This document shows, piece by piece, positions 8,807 through 17,960 of a stretch of DNA of 59,032 nt. A program made the translations under genes and the position numbers. Location: NCBI RefSeq assembly GCF_013283785.1, contig NZ_JABCPZ010000040.1, forward strand, positions 1 through 59,032, given 5' to 3'. Within the stretch, counting starts at the first letter, position 1; every line of letters starts with the position of its first letter. Below the pieces are notes generated by a model, which was not told the origin of the DNA, ran no database searches, and saw only the letters and a list, made by a program, of their open reading frames with translations. Origin of the DNA: Nonomuraea antri. Its GTDB lineage: Bacteria > Actinomycetota > Actinomycetes > Streptosporangiales > Streptosporangiaceae.

Positions 8807-11800
8807 GTGGATGATGTTCCAGTTCTGGGTCTGTACGACTCCCTGCTCACCCGCCAACTTGAGCAGCGCACAAGCAAATGGCACCAGGCCGGTCACCTCG
8901 TGGAGATCGCCGAGGTCGACAAGGAAGAGGCCGCCCACCTCCTTGGCCGTTTCCTTGGGGAGGCAGCCACTCGGGCCCTTGCCACGCTCAAGAGCCCCGA
9001 AGAGCAGGTGAAACTGGTTAATCTGCTCTTGAGCCATCTCCCTAACGAAATCGAGGTCGTCTCGGACGGCCCGGCAAGACTGTTGTCGGCAGTCAAAGAT
9101 CTGCCAGGTGTCACTTCACCGGTGAGACCACTGACGTCCTTGTCCGAAGCCGCGTTGCTCACCAATGCCCGCGAAGATCCCAACCTGGCCCATGAGCTGG
9201 CGGCCGAATTGGCCAGTGCCGATCAGGTGGACCTGTTGTGTGCATTCGTCAAATGGTCGGGCCTACGCATCCTCGAACGTCAACTCGCTGACTTGCGTCT
9301 CCGCAACGTCCCGGTGCGTGTGATCACCACCACTTACATGGGCGCCACGGAACGGCGTGCATTGGACCGGCTGGTACGCGACTTTGGCGCGGAAGTCCGC
9401 ATCAGCTACGAACAGAATTCCACCCGCTTGCACGCCAAAGCTTGGCTCCTGCGCCGCCGCACTGGCTTCGACACCGCTTATGTGGGCAGCTCCAATCTTT
9501 CGCGCGCTGCGCTGTTGGATGGGCTGGAGTGGAACGTCCGCCTGTCATCGGTGACTACGCCAAGGCTGCTGGACAAATTCGAGGGCACCTTCGACTCCTA
9601 TTGGAATCGTCCCCAGTTCGAGTTGTACGACCCTGACGCGGATGGGAGCCGCCTTGACGAGGCGCTCTCTCGGTCGAAGGCCGGTGAGCGTCTCTTCGAT
9701 ATACCTGCTCTGGTTCCGCATCCCTTCCCGCATCAGCGGGAGATGCTCGAGGACCTGGATGTTGAGAGAACAGTCCACGATCGGCATCGCAACCTGCTCG
9801 TGGCTGCCACCGGGACAGGCAAGACCGTGGTGGCCGTATTCGACTATCGCAATCTGCAGCGGCGTCTTGGCCGCCAGCCGAGCTTGCTCTTCGTCGCACA
9901 CAGGAGGGAGATTCTGGCGCAGGCACTGCGAACGTATCGGCAAGTGCTGGCCGTCCCTGACTTCGGCGAGCTACACGTGGGTGACGAACGCGCGCGCCAC
10001 TGGCGCCATGTGTTCGCGTCGGTCCAGTCGCTCAGCAGAACTATCGAGAGCTTCGACCCGAGCCACTTCGATGTTGTGGTCATTGACGAGTTCCATCACG
10101 CGGCGGCCCCCACCTACCGGCAGATCATCAACCACCTTCAGCCGAAGGAACTGCTCGGACTCACGGCCACGCCGGAGCGTGCCGACGGCACGTGGGTCCA
10201 GGACGAATTTTTCGACCGGCGCATCGCCTCGGAGCTGCGTTTATGGGATGCGCTTGATGCCGATCTCCTGTGCCCGTTTCACTACTTCGGCATCAATGAC
10301 GAAACCGACCTCAGCACCGTGGCCTGGTCTCGGGGCTCCTACGACATCTCCTCGCTGGACAACATTCTCACCGGTGACACTGCCCGCGCTCGCCTGGTGT
10401 TCAACGCTCTGCGTGACAAGGTCGCCGATCTAGCCGAGGTACGAGGCCTGGGCTTCTGCGTGTCGGTTCGGCACGCTCACTTCATGGCCGATTTCTTCAC
10501 GGCCGCGGGGCTGCGCTCGCTGGCGGTGGACGGCTCCACGGATGACGCCTCGCGTAGGGCCGCGCTCAAGGAACTTCGAGACGGCCACGCCGCTTTCCTG
10601 TTCGCCGTGGATCTCTTCAACGAAGGTCTGGACGTACCGGACGTCAATACCCTGCTCCTGCTCCGCCCCACCGAGAGCGCCACCGTCTTCCTACAACAGT
10701 TGGGCCGGGGTCTCCGGCGTACGCCGGAGAAGGATGTGCTGACGGTTCTGGACTTCGTCGGCCAACATCGCAAGGAGTACCGCTTCGGAAATCGCTTCCA
10801 GGCACTGACAGGCTTTGCCCGAGGACGCCTCGATGCTCAAGTGAAGAACGATTTTCCCTTGCTACCGCCGGGTTCCCAGATCGTCCTGGACCGGGTTACC
10901 AAGGATCGTTTGCTCGCCGAGCTCAAGATCCACCTCAGTGCTACCATCACCACACTGTCACAGGAGATTCGTTCGTACGCTGAAACATCGCTGGCGGGCT
11001 ACCTCGAGGCAAGTGGACGGGATATCGACGATGTCTATCGAAACCGCCGTTACTGGACCAGCCTCCTTCGCCGATCAGGCATGATCGATAGTTCTATTTC
11101 ACCCGTGGAAGACGTACTTGGTCGCCGCATCCGTGCCCTGCTTCACGTGGACGACCGTCGCAGAGCCAATGCTTACATGAACCTCCTGCGGGTTGATGGA
11201 CCTCGCTACGACGATTGCTCTCCCATCGACCAGGCTTTCGCGCGCATGCTGTTCTTTTCCTTCTGGCGCGATGGTGGTTCATTCTCCTCCTACGACGAGG
11301 CGCTCGATCAACTCCGTGCCGAACACCTCCTGCGTGAGGAAATCCGGCAGGTCGTTGAGTACGGCGTGGAACGCCCTCGGCACGTCACCAAGCCCCTACC
11401 TGCGTCCCTCGCCCACGTGCCGCTGGCCATCAATGGCCACTATTCGTCTGACGAAGTTCTAGCGGCGCTTGGTTGGGCTGGCCTTGGCGGCTCAGTTCCG
11501 TCGACTATGCGTGAAGGAGTCGCGTGGAGCCCCACAACCCGATGCGATGCGCTCTTCGTCACCTTGCACAAGAACGAAAAAGAGTTCTCCCCCCAGACCA
11601 TGTATCGGGACTACGCACTCACCCCCGACCTGTTCCACTGGGAGTCCCAGAACCGTACGGGCTCTCAGACCGTTACGGGGCAGCGTTACCAGAACCACGA
11701 GCGCGAAGGTAGCCATATCCTGCTATTCACCAGGGAGCGCAAGGAAAACGACAACGGGCATCCTGAGCCATTCGTATTTCACGGCACTGCCCGCTACGTG

Positions 11801-11893
11801 GAACACATCGGCGAGCGTCCGATGGCGATCACGTGGAAGCTGGACGAGGATATGCCTGCAGACCTGTTCCGCCGCGCCGCCATCGCGGGTTGA
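8807..11893 (+). CDS. PLD/HKD nuclease - SF2 helicase - DUF3427 fusion protein
   Basis: 1028 residues. An HKD phospholipase-D-type half-site (STRLHAKAWLL, then GSSNLSRAAL) lies near residues 205-235. It is followed by an SSL2-like superfamily 2 helicase: Walker A ATGTGKT, DEFH box VVVIDEFHHA, motif III GLTATPER, motif VI QQLGRGLRR. A long DUF3427-type C-terminus follows (KNDFPLLPPGSQIVLD, then WSPTTRCDALFVTLHKNEKE). GTG 8807 has GAGGAGG 9 nt upstream. HKD-SSL2-DUF3427 fusions are recurrent in predicted defence islands, where a DNA-processing restriction role is suspected but unproven for most. Codon use is less GC-rich than neighbours, consistent with horizontal acquisition. Confidence 0.9.
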   Translation: MDDVPVLGLYDSLLTRQLEQRTSKWHQAGHLVEIAEVDKEEAAHLLGRFLGEAATRALATLKSPEEQVKLVNLLLSHLPNEIEVVSDGPARLLSAVKDLPGVTSPVRPLTSLSEAALLTNAREDPNLAHELAAELASADQVDLLCAFVKWSGLRILERQLADLRLRNVPVRVITTTYMGATERRALDRLVRDFGAEVRISYEQNSTRLHAKAWLLRRRTGFDTAYVGSSNLSRAALLDGLEWNVRLSSVTTPRLLDKFEGTFDSYWNRPQFELYDPDADGSRLDEALSRSKAGERLFDIPALVPHPFPHQREMLEDLDVERTVHDRHRNLLVAATGTGKTVVAVFDYRNLQRRLGRQPSLLFVAHRREILAQALRTYRQVLAVPDFGELHVGDERARHWRHVFASVQSLSRTIESFDPSHFDVVVIDEFHHAAAPTYRQIINHLQPKELLGLTATPERADGTWVQDEFFDRRIASELRLWDALDADLLCPFHYFGINDETDLSTVAWSRGSYDISSLDNILTGDTARARLVFNALRDKVADLAEVRGLGFCVSVRHAHFMADFFTAAGLRSLAVDGSTDDASRRAALKELRDGHAAFLFAVDLFNEGLDVPDVNTLLLLRPTESATVFLQQLGRGLRRTPEKDVLTVLDFVGQHRKEYRFGNRFQALTGFARGRLDAQVKNDFPLLPPGSQIVLDRVTKDRLLAELKIHLSATITTLSQEIRSYAETSLAGYLEASGRDIDDVYRNRRYWTSLLRRSGMIDSSISPVEDVLGRRIRALLHVDDRRRANAYMNLLRVDGPRYDDCSPIDQAFARMLFFSFWRDGGSFSSYDEALDQLRAEHLLREEIRQVVEYGVERPRHVTKPLPASLAHVPLAINGHYSSDEVLAALGWAGLGGSVPSTMREGVAWSPTTRCDALFVTLHKNEKEFSPQTMYRDYALTPDLFHWESQNRTGSQTVTGQRYQNHEREGSHILLFTRERKENDNGHPEPFVFHGTARYVEHIGERPMAITWKLDEDMPADLFRRAAIAG

Positions 11894-11910
11894 CCTCACA
11901 TATCTCCACC

Positions 11911-11930
11911 TGGCATCCCTGAAGATGCCA
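11911..11930 (+). terminator. Hairpin after helicase gene
   Basis: TGGCATC (11911-11917) and GATGCCA (11924-11930) form a perfect 7-bp stem with a 6-nt loop, 18 bp after the helicase stop codon. Confidence 0.55.
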
Positions 11931-11994
11931 TGCCGAGGATGACGGCTGGTCGAACGCGAGTCCCTGCTCACCCGTATTCCTGCCTGACATCCCG

Positions 11995-12521
11995 TTGCTG
12001 GTCGCGGCGACGTTGCTGGTGATCGTCGCCGGGGGTGGCCGTGGCCCTGGCCGCCGGCTCGTCCACCCGAGGCGGTCCGCGTGCGGCCATACCGCTCATC
12101 ATCAGCGCCTGTCCCGACGGCGGGCACGCGTACATGCCGGTGGAGAGGCTCCGGAAGGATCGCCCACCGGTCCTGAGATGCCTCTGACGTATACCGGGCT
12201 GCTGGGGAGTCAGAAGGGCATGAGACGGTCTGGGTAGGGCGGTTCAGGGTGCAGTGCCTGGTCGCGGGGCACATCTCGTGTACGCCGTACCAGGAAGTGG
12301 TTCTTTCCGCCTACCTGGATCCGATGACGCACCTGGAGACCCCGCCGGTCACCGGGACCCGATGGTGTTCTGCCGGGCCTGATATGGCCGCGTCGGGCAA
12401 CGTGGCGGGCGCCGTCCCGCTGTGGTGGGCGGAGGCGATCTCGGTGGCGGGAGAGGGGCGCGCCTACTTTTTGCGGGCCGGGTTCCCGGGGTTGGTCAGG
12501 CGGATCGGGATCGTCGGATGA
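11995..12521 (+). pseudogene. Frameshifted remnant of an unknown membrane/secreted protein gene
   Basis: Protein-like sequence jumps between all three plus frames. A hydrophobic segment LLVAATLLVIVAGG is near 12000. Then in another frame comes a segment containing PLIISACPDGGHAYMPVERL (about 12041-12184). A third frame carries SDVYRAAGESEGHETVWVGR through PLWWAEAISVAGEGRAYFLR to TGA 12519-12521. At least two indels separate them. The last piece ends in an ATGA overlap with the following small gene, as expected of a former operon. No family is recognised. An alternative reading is a short intact gene from GTG 12249 only. Confidence 0.45.
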
Positions 12522-12862
12522 GCGTGCGGGCGAAGGTGACACTGCGGCTTCCCGGCCTGCGGCAGCCCATGGCGTTGCCGGTCAGGTCGCTGTTGGTGCG
12601 CATCGGCACGCTCGACGACGATCGGCCGCATCTGCGGGGCGTCGAGATCGACGCCGTGGAGCGGGTCACGTTGCATCCAGGGGACGACGAGGTGCCCGCC
12701 GTGGTGGAGTTCTGGTACGAGGACGCCGATCGCTACGTCCGGCCAGGAGTGGAGTACCGGCTCGGGTACGGGGTGACGTCGGGGTCATCGTCGTCCGTGA
12801 AGTGCTGGAGGTCGGGGCTCGGTCAGGGCCGGGGTGAGGCGGGCGCCGAGGGCCGGGGGTAG
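12518..12862 (+). CDS. Small hypothetical protein, probable 3' frameshift
   Basis: It begins in an ATGA overlap with the preceding frame, without its own ribosome site. The first ~88 residues look genuine: RAKVTLRLPGLRQPMALPVR and AVVEFWYEDADRYVRPGVEY resemble a small beta-barrel such as the third domain of EF-Tu. After about 12775 the protein-like continuation (GDVGVIVVREVLEVGARSG, stop at 12835-12837) is in another frame, so a one-base indel is likely. The annotated frame ends in low-complexity residues antisense to the neighbouring gene. Function unknown; probably decaying. Confidence 0.4.
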   Translation: MSVRAKVTLRLPGLRQPMALPVRSLLVRIGTLDDDRPHLRGVEIDAVERVTLHPGDDEVPAVVEFWYEDADRYVRPGVEYRLGYGVTSGSSSSVKCWRSGLGQGRGEAGAEGRG

Positions 12863-14008
12863 TGCGGGGATCGCTTGGGTGATCGCGTCGAGGGCCGCCG
12901 GGCCGAATCGGGCGCGGTTCTTGAGTGCGAGCTGAGCCGCCCGCCCCTGAACCGCGTACGACTCGTGGTCGAAGGCCCGGGCCAGGGCGGGGGCCAGCGA
13001 GTCCGCGCAGCCCGGCATGACGCGCATCGCGTGGGCGAACCAGGCCAGGCCGCCCTGGGCGAGTTTGGGCTCGCTCCTGAACAGCAGCGAGTCCAGGGCC
13101 TCGGCGACCTCGTCGGGGGTGTGGGTGTCCAGGCGGCGCAGGTGGGTCATGGCGAGTTCGGCGATCGGGCCCGGGGCCGTGGGGAGGATGCGCAGGTAGT
13201 CGCGGCGGCGGGCGTCGATCTCGGCGGGGGTCGGTTCGAGTAGTTCGTGGAGGCGGGCGAAGAAGCGCAGGTCGTCGGCGGTGCCGCCGCGGAGGAAGCG
13301 GCGCAGGCAGCCGTCGAGCAGGGTCTCGCGGTCGCCGCGGGCGCGCAGGGCCTTGAGCCAGGGGGTGAGCGGCTTGGCGCGTTCCCGGCGCAGGACGCGG
13401 CCGACGCCCTCCGCTTCGAAGAGCCTGGGGTACAGCTTGTCGAAGAGCGGGTCGGTGCGCGGGCCTGACTCGGCCGCGGCCCAGGCCGCCACCAGCGGGT
13501 CGTGGGCCGGTGGCTCGGCGCCCGTGTGGCGGAGCAGGGCGAGCGCGAGCGGGAGCCCGGTGTCGCGCGGGTTGCGGATCTTGGCGGCGAGGCGGCCGGC
13601 GAGGTCGGCCTGCCAGGTGGCGGGGCGGTGGCCGATCAGCCGGATCATCGGCTCCGGGTCGCCGTAGTAGCCGCGCGGGCTCCACTCCGGCCAGGTCAGG
13701 AGGTCGCGGCGGGTCACCCAGGAGGCCACGGCGGTGACCGCGCTGAGTGTTCCCGCACCGGCCAGCCGGACGCGTTCTGTCCAGCCCTCCCAGGGCTCGC
13801 GCGGCGGGTCGTCGTCGCAGTGATGGCCGGCGGCCGCCCGGCGTTCCTCCTGCTTGGCCGTGGTGCGCGCCTGCAGGACGGGGATGAGGGCGGGGAGTTC
13901 GGCGGCCACCTGCTTGCGCTCCGCCGCGTCCAGCTCGACGAGCCGGTCGATGAGCCCGTCGGCGTCGTCGGCCTCGATGTGTTCGCGGATCGTGTCCCAG
14001 GCTCTCAA
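12785..14008 (-). CDS. DUF6493-like protein, probably C-terminally truncated
   Basis: A 407-residue helical-repeat-like protein. The N-terminus resembles DUF6493 proteins: IEADDADGLIDRLVELDAAERKQVAAELP, then VASWVTRRDLL and HRPATWQADLAGRLAAKI. As I recall, family members are about twice this length, and the frame stops abruptly amid gene debris, so loss of the C-terminal half is likely. TTG 14008 is preceded by GGAG at 7 nt. A match to the RecA-independent damage promoter lies about 40 bp upstream (separate entry), suggesting induction by DNA damage. Molecular function unknown. The family assignment is from memory of its N-terminal pattern. Confidence 0.6.
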   Translation of the reverse strand: MRAWDTIREHIEADDADGLIDRLVELDAAERKQVAAELPALIPVLQARTTAKQEERRAAAGHHCDDDPPREPWEGWTERVRLAGAGTLSAVTAVASWVTRRDLLTWPEWSPRGYYGDPEPMIRLIGHRPATWQADLAGRLAAKIRNPRDTGLPLALALLRHTGAEPPAHDPLVAAWAAAESGPRTDPLFDKLYPRLFEAEGVGRVLRRERAKPLTPWLKALRARGDRETLLDGCLRRFLRGGTADDLRFFARLHELLEPTPAEIDARRRDYLRILPTAPGPIAELAMTHLRRLDTHTPDEVAEALDSLLFRSEPKLAQGGLAWFAHAMRVMPGCADSLAPALARAFDHESYAVQGRAAQLALKNRARFGPAALDAITQAIPALPPALGARLTPALTEPRPPALHGRR

Positions 14009-14044
14009 CGTGCTGCTCCTGAAATCGGCGGTGCGTTCAGGCGC

Positions 14045-14067
14045 ACAGTAGAGATCAGGTCCGACAA
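14045..14067 (-). promoter_or_regulatory. Predicted PafBC/RecA-NDp-type DNA-damage promoter
   Basis: On the minus strand TTGTCGGAC, then 8 bases, then TACTGT. This fits the published actinobacterial consensus tTGTCRgtg-N8-TAnnnT. Predicted transcription start is near 14038, giving a ~30-nt leader before TTG 14008. Confidence 0.7.
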
Positions 14068-14080
14068 GATCGGGACGCGG

Positions 14081-14419
14081 TCAGTCGCCGACGCGGCTCC
14101 AGAACTCCGCGGGGACCGGCTTGCCGGTGCCGAGCAGGCCCGCGATCCTGGTCGCGTTCTCGCCGGAGCAGGTGCGTTCCAGCACGTCCAGGACGTTCTC
14201 CCCGGCCTGGCCGCCGAGGGTCGACACCAGTCGCGGGAAGTCACGAGCGCGGACGATGTGCACCCATTCGTACTCGGTCATCCCGGCGCCGAAGAACTCC
14301 TCCACCCGGGGGCCGAGGTCGTGTCCCTCGATGCGCAGGTCTCCGTCGTCGGTCAGCCGGGCGTCCAGGACGCGCAGGCCCTCTTCGTCCTCGATGTGCC
14401 GCAGCACCACGACGCGCAT
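14081..14419 (-). CDS. Conserved hypothetical protein
   Basis: A 112-residue soluble acidic protein. It begins MRVVVLRHIEDEEGLRVLDA, with a central EGHDLGPRVEEFFG and EYEWVHIVRARDFPRLV. ATG 14419 has GGGAG 9 nt upstream; a GTG at 14425 is also possible. It lies 96 bp downstream of nurA on the same strand and could be the last gene of the repair operon or an independent unit. No family with a known activity is recognised. Confidence 0.7.
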   Translation of the reverse strand: MRVVVLRHIEDEEGLRVLDARLTDDGDLRIEGHDLGPRVEEFFGAGMTEYEWVHIVRARDFPRLVSTLGGQAGENVLDVLERTCSGENATRIAGLLGTGKPVPAEFWSRVGD

Positions 14420-14515
14420 GGTCACCAGCTCCCTCGCCGAGGTCGCCGAGCCGTCACCCGCACGATAGCGCCGCGCGCGCCACGACCCCCGCGAAGTGAA
14501 CGGACGGGCATGGAT

Positions 14516-15487
14516 TCAGACGGGCACCGCCTGGCGCGCGGCGGCGACGCGCAGCGAGCGATACAGCAGCCTGGACGCGCCGAGCCGGTGGCGGAGCAGG
14601 CGCTCCAGGCCGCCGATCGGCACCAGGTTCTGCGGTGCGCGCGGGTCCTTGTAGTCGACCCCGGCCAGGGACGGCAGCACCAGCGTCACCGCGTCGGCCA
14701 GCGCGATCACCTCGTCGGAGAACAGCTCGGGGTCTGCCTCGCAGCGGACGATCCCGGCCCACGGCGCGGTCGAGCGGACCGGGAGGCGGACGTACCAGGC
14801 GTGGCGGCGCCAGCTCGTGCCGACCAGGAAGATCGGCGTGCGCTGCCCGGCCCCCAGCTTGGACACGACGGCCGCCTGCGCGGGCGGCAGGTAGGCGGTC
14901 TGGTGGGTCTTGATGTAGCCGACCGTGCGCGGCAGGTGGCTGCGGCCGCGCAGCGGGCCGTCGACGAGCAGCAGGTCGTCCTCGCCCGTCTCGTCGCGGT
15001 AGCGCAGCGCCAGGTCCACCTCCAGCTGGGTGACGCGGCGCTGCAGCGCCAGCGACAGTTCCTCGGCGCTGGCGTCGGCGGCGCGGTGGGCGCGGTAGGT
15101 GGCCGCGCTGGTGGCGATGTCGGTCGCGTGCGCCGAGGCGCTGAACACCGAACGGTGGATCTCGCTGGCGGCCAGCGTCGCCGACTCGCCGGGCACGCAC
15201 CGGACGATGCCCGCGGCGTACGAGGCGGCGATGCCGGGCGAGGGCATGCCGCCGTCGGGGTCGTTCATCCAGACGCGGGCGTCGATCCTGCGCACGCCGT
15301 CGGCGATCAGCACCACGCCGGGGCGTTCCGCGCCGGGACCCGGGGTGATGGGCGCCCAGGTGGCGGCGGGGACCTCGATGTCCAGGTCGAGCTGGGCGCT
15401 GCTGGACTCCAGCTCGGTGAGCGCCTCGTCGTCGATGGCCGCCCCGTAGCCGGGATCCCAGGGGTCGACGGTGAATCCGGTCGTCAT
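14516..15487 (-). CDS. nurA: NurA-like 5'-3' nuclease
   Basis: 323 residues with the NurA-domain pattern: a catalytic-type Asp in VVLIADGVRRIDARV, a second in DLLLVDGPLRG, the IKTHQTAYLPP segment and a late basic RLPVRS strand. NurA is an RNase H-fold nuclease that works with the HerA translocase in DNA end resection alongside Mre11-Rad50. ATG 15487 has GAGG 8 nt upstream. It is the last core gene of the herA-sbcD-sbcC-nurA series, 43 bp after sbcC. Actinobacterial versions diverge from archaeal NurA, so the activity is inferred from motifs and operon context. Confidence 0.82.
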   Translation of the reverse strand: MTTGFTVDPWDPGYGAAIDDEALTELESSSAQLDLDIEVPAATWAPITPGPGAERPGVVLIADGVRRIDARVWMNDPDGGMPSPGIAASYAAGIVRCVPGESATLAASEIHRSVFSASAHATDIATSAATYRAHRAADASAEELSLALQRRVTQLEVDLALRYRDETGEDDLLLVDGPLRGRSHLPRTVGYIKTHQTAYLPPAQAAVVSKLGAGQRTPIFLVGTSWRRHAWYVRLPVRSTAPWAGIVRCEADPELFSDEVIALADAVTLVLPSLAGVDYKDPRAPQNLVPIGGLERLLRHRLGASRLLYRSLRVAAARQAVPV

Positions 15488-15502
15488 GGTGCCCGCCTCA
15501 AA

Positions 15503-15523
15503 TCGAGGGTCGAGGGTCGAGGG
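15503..15523. repeat. 7-bp tandem repeat (TCGAGGG x3)
   Basis: Three perfect copies of TCGAGGG lie in the 43-bp sbcC-nurA gap, just upstream of the nurA ribosome site. Copy-number change would alter the intercistronic spacing. Confidence 0.85.
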
Positions 15524-15530
15524 TGGACGG

Positions 15531-17960
15531 TCATGGGGCGGCTCTGCGCAGGTGGGAGCCGGCGGCGTCGCGGGTGATCTCGAAGCGTACCGGCACCCGG
15601 TCCGCCAGCGCCGGCACGTGTGTCACCACGCCGACCATCCGGTCGTGCCCGGTGGCCAGGCGTTCGAGCGTGGCCGCGACCGTGTCGAGCGCGGCCGGGT
15701 CGAGGGTGCCGAAGCCTTCGTCCAGGAAGATCGAGTCGAGGCTGCCGGTGGTCGGCAGCCCGCCCACCTGGCTCGACAGGGCCAACGCCAGGGCCAGCGC
15801 CGCTTGGAACGTCTCGCCGCCCGACAGCGTGCGTACGTTGCGCCGCAGGCCGGCCTCGGCGTAGTCGATGACCTCGATCTCGCCGGTGTCGTTGAGCGCC
15901 AGCTCGTACTGGCCGCCCGACAGGTCGAGCAGGGTCTCCGACGCGGTGGCCACGAACGTGTCCATGGCCTCCGCGCACAGCCACTGCTCGAACTTGTTGG
16001 CCCGCAGGAGCTGGGCCAGCTCGTGGGCGACGTTCCCGCGTTGCTCGCTCTCGGCGATCTCGGCGCTGAGCTGCTCGGCCGTGGCGCGGTTGTCGACGAC
16101 CTTGGCCAGGCGGGCCTCGGCGTGCGCGACGGCACGTCCGACGGCTTCCGCGATGGCCTCGGGGGCCGGGGACGTGACCGTGACCTGCTGGTCGGCGAGG
16201 CGGCGCAGCAGGCGGGCGCGTTCGGCGTCGCGCCGTTCGCACAGCGCGGCCAGGTCCCTGTCCTGGGCGGCGAGCGCGGCCTTCTCCCGGTCGAGCGTGG
16301 CGCCGCGCCAGCCGAGCAGGTCGGTCCAGGCCCGGTGCAGGTCGTCGCGGTCGAGTGGCGGCGCGCCCAGGGCCACCACGGTGTCGCGGGCGGCGGCCAG
16401 CTCGTGCCAGGCCCGTTCCGCCTTCGCCCGCGCCTCCTCGACCTCCCGCTGGGCGGTGCGCAGGCGGCCGCGTGCCGTCTTCAGCGCCCTGGCGACCTGG
16501 TCCAGGTCGTCTTCCGCGCGTTCGATCCGGCCGAGCGCGGCGACCACGGCGTCGCGGTCGGCGGGCGGTGACATGTCGGCGAGCTGCCGCTCCATGTCCT
16601 CGATCTTCTGGTGCCCGACGGCGACGCGGGCCCTGACCTCGTCGTGGGCGGTTCTGGTGCGTTCGGCGTGCGCCCTGGCGGTCTGGACGGCGCGGTCGGC
16701 GGCCTCCAGCGCGGCGGGCGGCCGGTGGTGCGGCAGCTCGGTGACGGTACGCAGGCAGGTCGGGCAGGGTTCGCCGACGGACAGCCGCTGGGCGAGCCGG
16801 GCGCCCGCGTGCGCGTCGCGGACCCGGTCGCGTTCCCGTTCCGCCGACTCCAGCGCCTGCCCGGCCTGCCTGGTCTCGCCGTCCAGTTCGGCGGCCTGCG
16901 CGGTGAGCCTGGCGAGCAGGTCGCGTGAGGCGGCGAGCGTGCCGCGCAGGCGCTCGTGGGTGTCGAACAGGGTCAGGTCGCGGGTGAGCGCGGCCTTGTC
17001 GCCGAGCCCGGCCAGCTCGTCGCGGGCCTGCTGCTCGTCGTCCTCCAGGCGCGACGCCTCGGACTCGGCGCGGGCGGCGCGCTCGTCCGCCTCGCGCGCG
17101 GTCTCGGCCAGGCCGGGCACTTCGGCGGGCATCGCGAGCCTGGTCAGCGGCTTGAGCCGGTCGGCGCTCGCCTGCCTGGACGTTTCGAGCGCCCGGACGT
17201 TCTCGTCGTGGCCGCGCAGTTCGTCCAGCTCGGCCTTGACCTGGGCGGCGAACGCGCGGAGCGACTCCAGCCGGTCACGGGCGGCCCGTTCCGCGGCCTC
17301 GTCGGCGTCGGCGAGCTGCCCGAACCGGTCGCGGGCCAGCACGGTCACCTGCTTGGCGACGCTCTCCTCGCGCTCGGCCCGCTGCCTGATCTCGTCGTAG
17401 ACGCCCGCGTCGAGCAGCTGGACCAGCAGGCCCTGGCGCTTGTTCCTGGGCGCGTGCAGGAACTCGGCGAACTGGCCCTGCGGCAGCACCACGCACTGGG
17501 TGAAGAAGCGGTATTCCAGGCCGGTGATGCGCTGCACCTCGTCGGTGACGGCCTCGGGGCCCTCGGCGACCGGGCGGAGCACGGCGTCCATGAGGTCGGC
17601 CAGCTCGGCGGTCTCGGGCACGGCGGGGTTGAGCTCGTCGATGCGGGCCTCGCTGGTCATCACCCGGCCCCTGGCGGTGCGCTTGAGCGCGCGGATCACC
17701 ACGTGGCGGCGTCCGGACGTCTCGAAGATCAGCGCCACCTTGCCCGCGGTGGCGGACGGCGCCAGGGCGTGGGCGATGACGTTCTCCTTGCCCCAGCGCG
17801 GCGCGGTGCCGTAGAGGGCGAAGCAGATGGCGTCGATGATCGTGCTCTTGCCCGCGCCGGTGGGGCCGACCAGCGCGAAGTAGTCGACGCCGGCGAAGTC
17901 GACCGTGACGGGCTCGCGGAAGCTGCCGAAGTTGTCGAGGTGGAGACGGAGCGGGCGCAT
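15531..17960 (-). CDS. sbcC: SbcC/Rad50-type SMC-like ATPase
   Basis: An 809-residue ABC/SMC-type ATPase of the Mre11-Rad50 complex, which opens and processes DNA double-strand ends. Walker A ALVGPTGAGKSTIIDAI is at residues ~30-46, followed by a long coiled coil with the zinc-hook motif CPTC near residue 400. At the C-terminus are signature LSGGETFQAALALAL and Walker B DSIFLDEGFGTLD. Its ATG overlaps the sbcD stop by one base (TGATG), indicating translational coupling. It is shorter than E. coli SbcC but typical of actinobacterial proteins. Confidence 0.95.
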   Translation of the reverse strand: MRPLRLHLDNFGSFREPVTVDFAGVDYFALVGPTGAGKSTIIDAICFALYGTAPRWGKENVIAHALAPSATAGKVALIFETSGRRHVVIRALKRTARGRVMTSEARIDELNPAVPETAELADLMDAVLRPVAEGPEAVTDEVQRITGLEYRFFTQCVVLPQGQFAEFLHAPRNKRQGLLVQLLDAGVYDEIRQRAEREESVAKQVTVLARDRFGQLADADEAAERAARDRLESLRAFAAQVKAELDELRGHDENVRALETSRQASADRLKPLTRLAMPAEVPGLAETAREADERAARAESEASRLEDDEQQARDELAGLGDKAALTRDLTLFDTHERLRGTLAASRDLLARLTAQAAELDGETRQAGQALESAERERDRVRDAHAGARLAQRLSVGEPCPTCLRTVTELPHHRPPAALEAADRAVQTARAHAERTRTAHDEVRARVAVGHQKIEDMERQLADMSPPADRDAVVAALGRIERAEDDLDQVARALKTARGRLRTAQREVEEARAKAERAWHELAAARDTVVALGAPPLDRDDLHRAWTDLLGWRGATLDREKAALAAQDRDLAALCERRDAERARLLRRLADQQVTVTSPAPEAIAEAVGRAVAHAEARLAKVVDNRATAEQLSAEIAESEQRGNVAHELAQLLRANKFEQWLCAEAMDTFVATASETLLDLSGGQYELALNDTGEIEVIDYAEAGLRRNVRTLSGGETFQAALALALALSSQVGGLPTTGSLDSIFLDEGFGTLDPAALDTVAATLERLATGHDRMVGVVTHVPALADRVPVRFEITRDAAGSHLRRAAP

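Noticed and set aside
9081..9105. Additional TTGTCGG-type damage promoter
   Set aside because: It lies inside the helicase gene and the element 8 bases downstream is TCTGCC, not TAnnnT.
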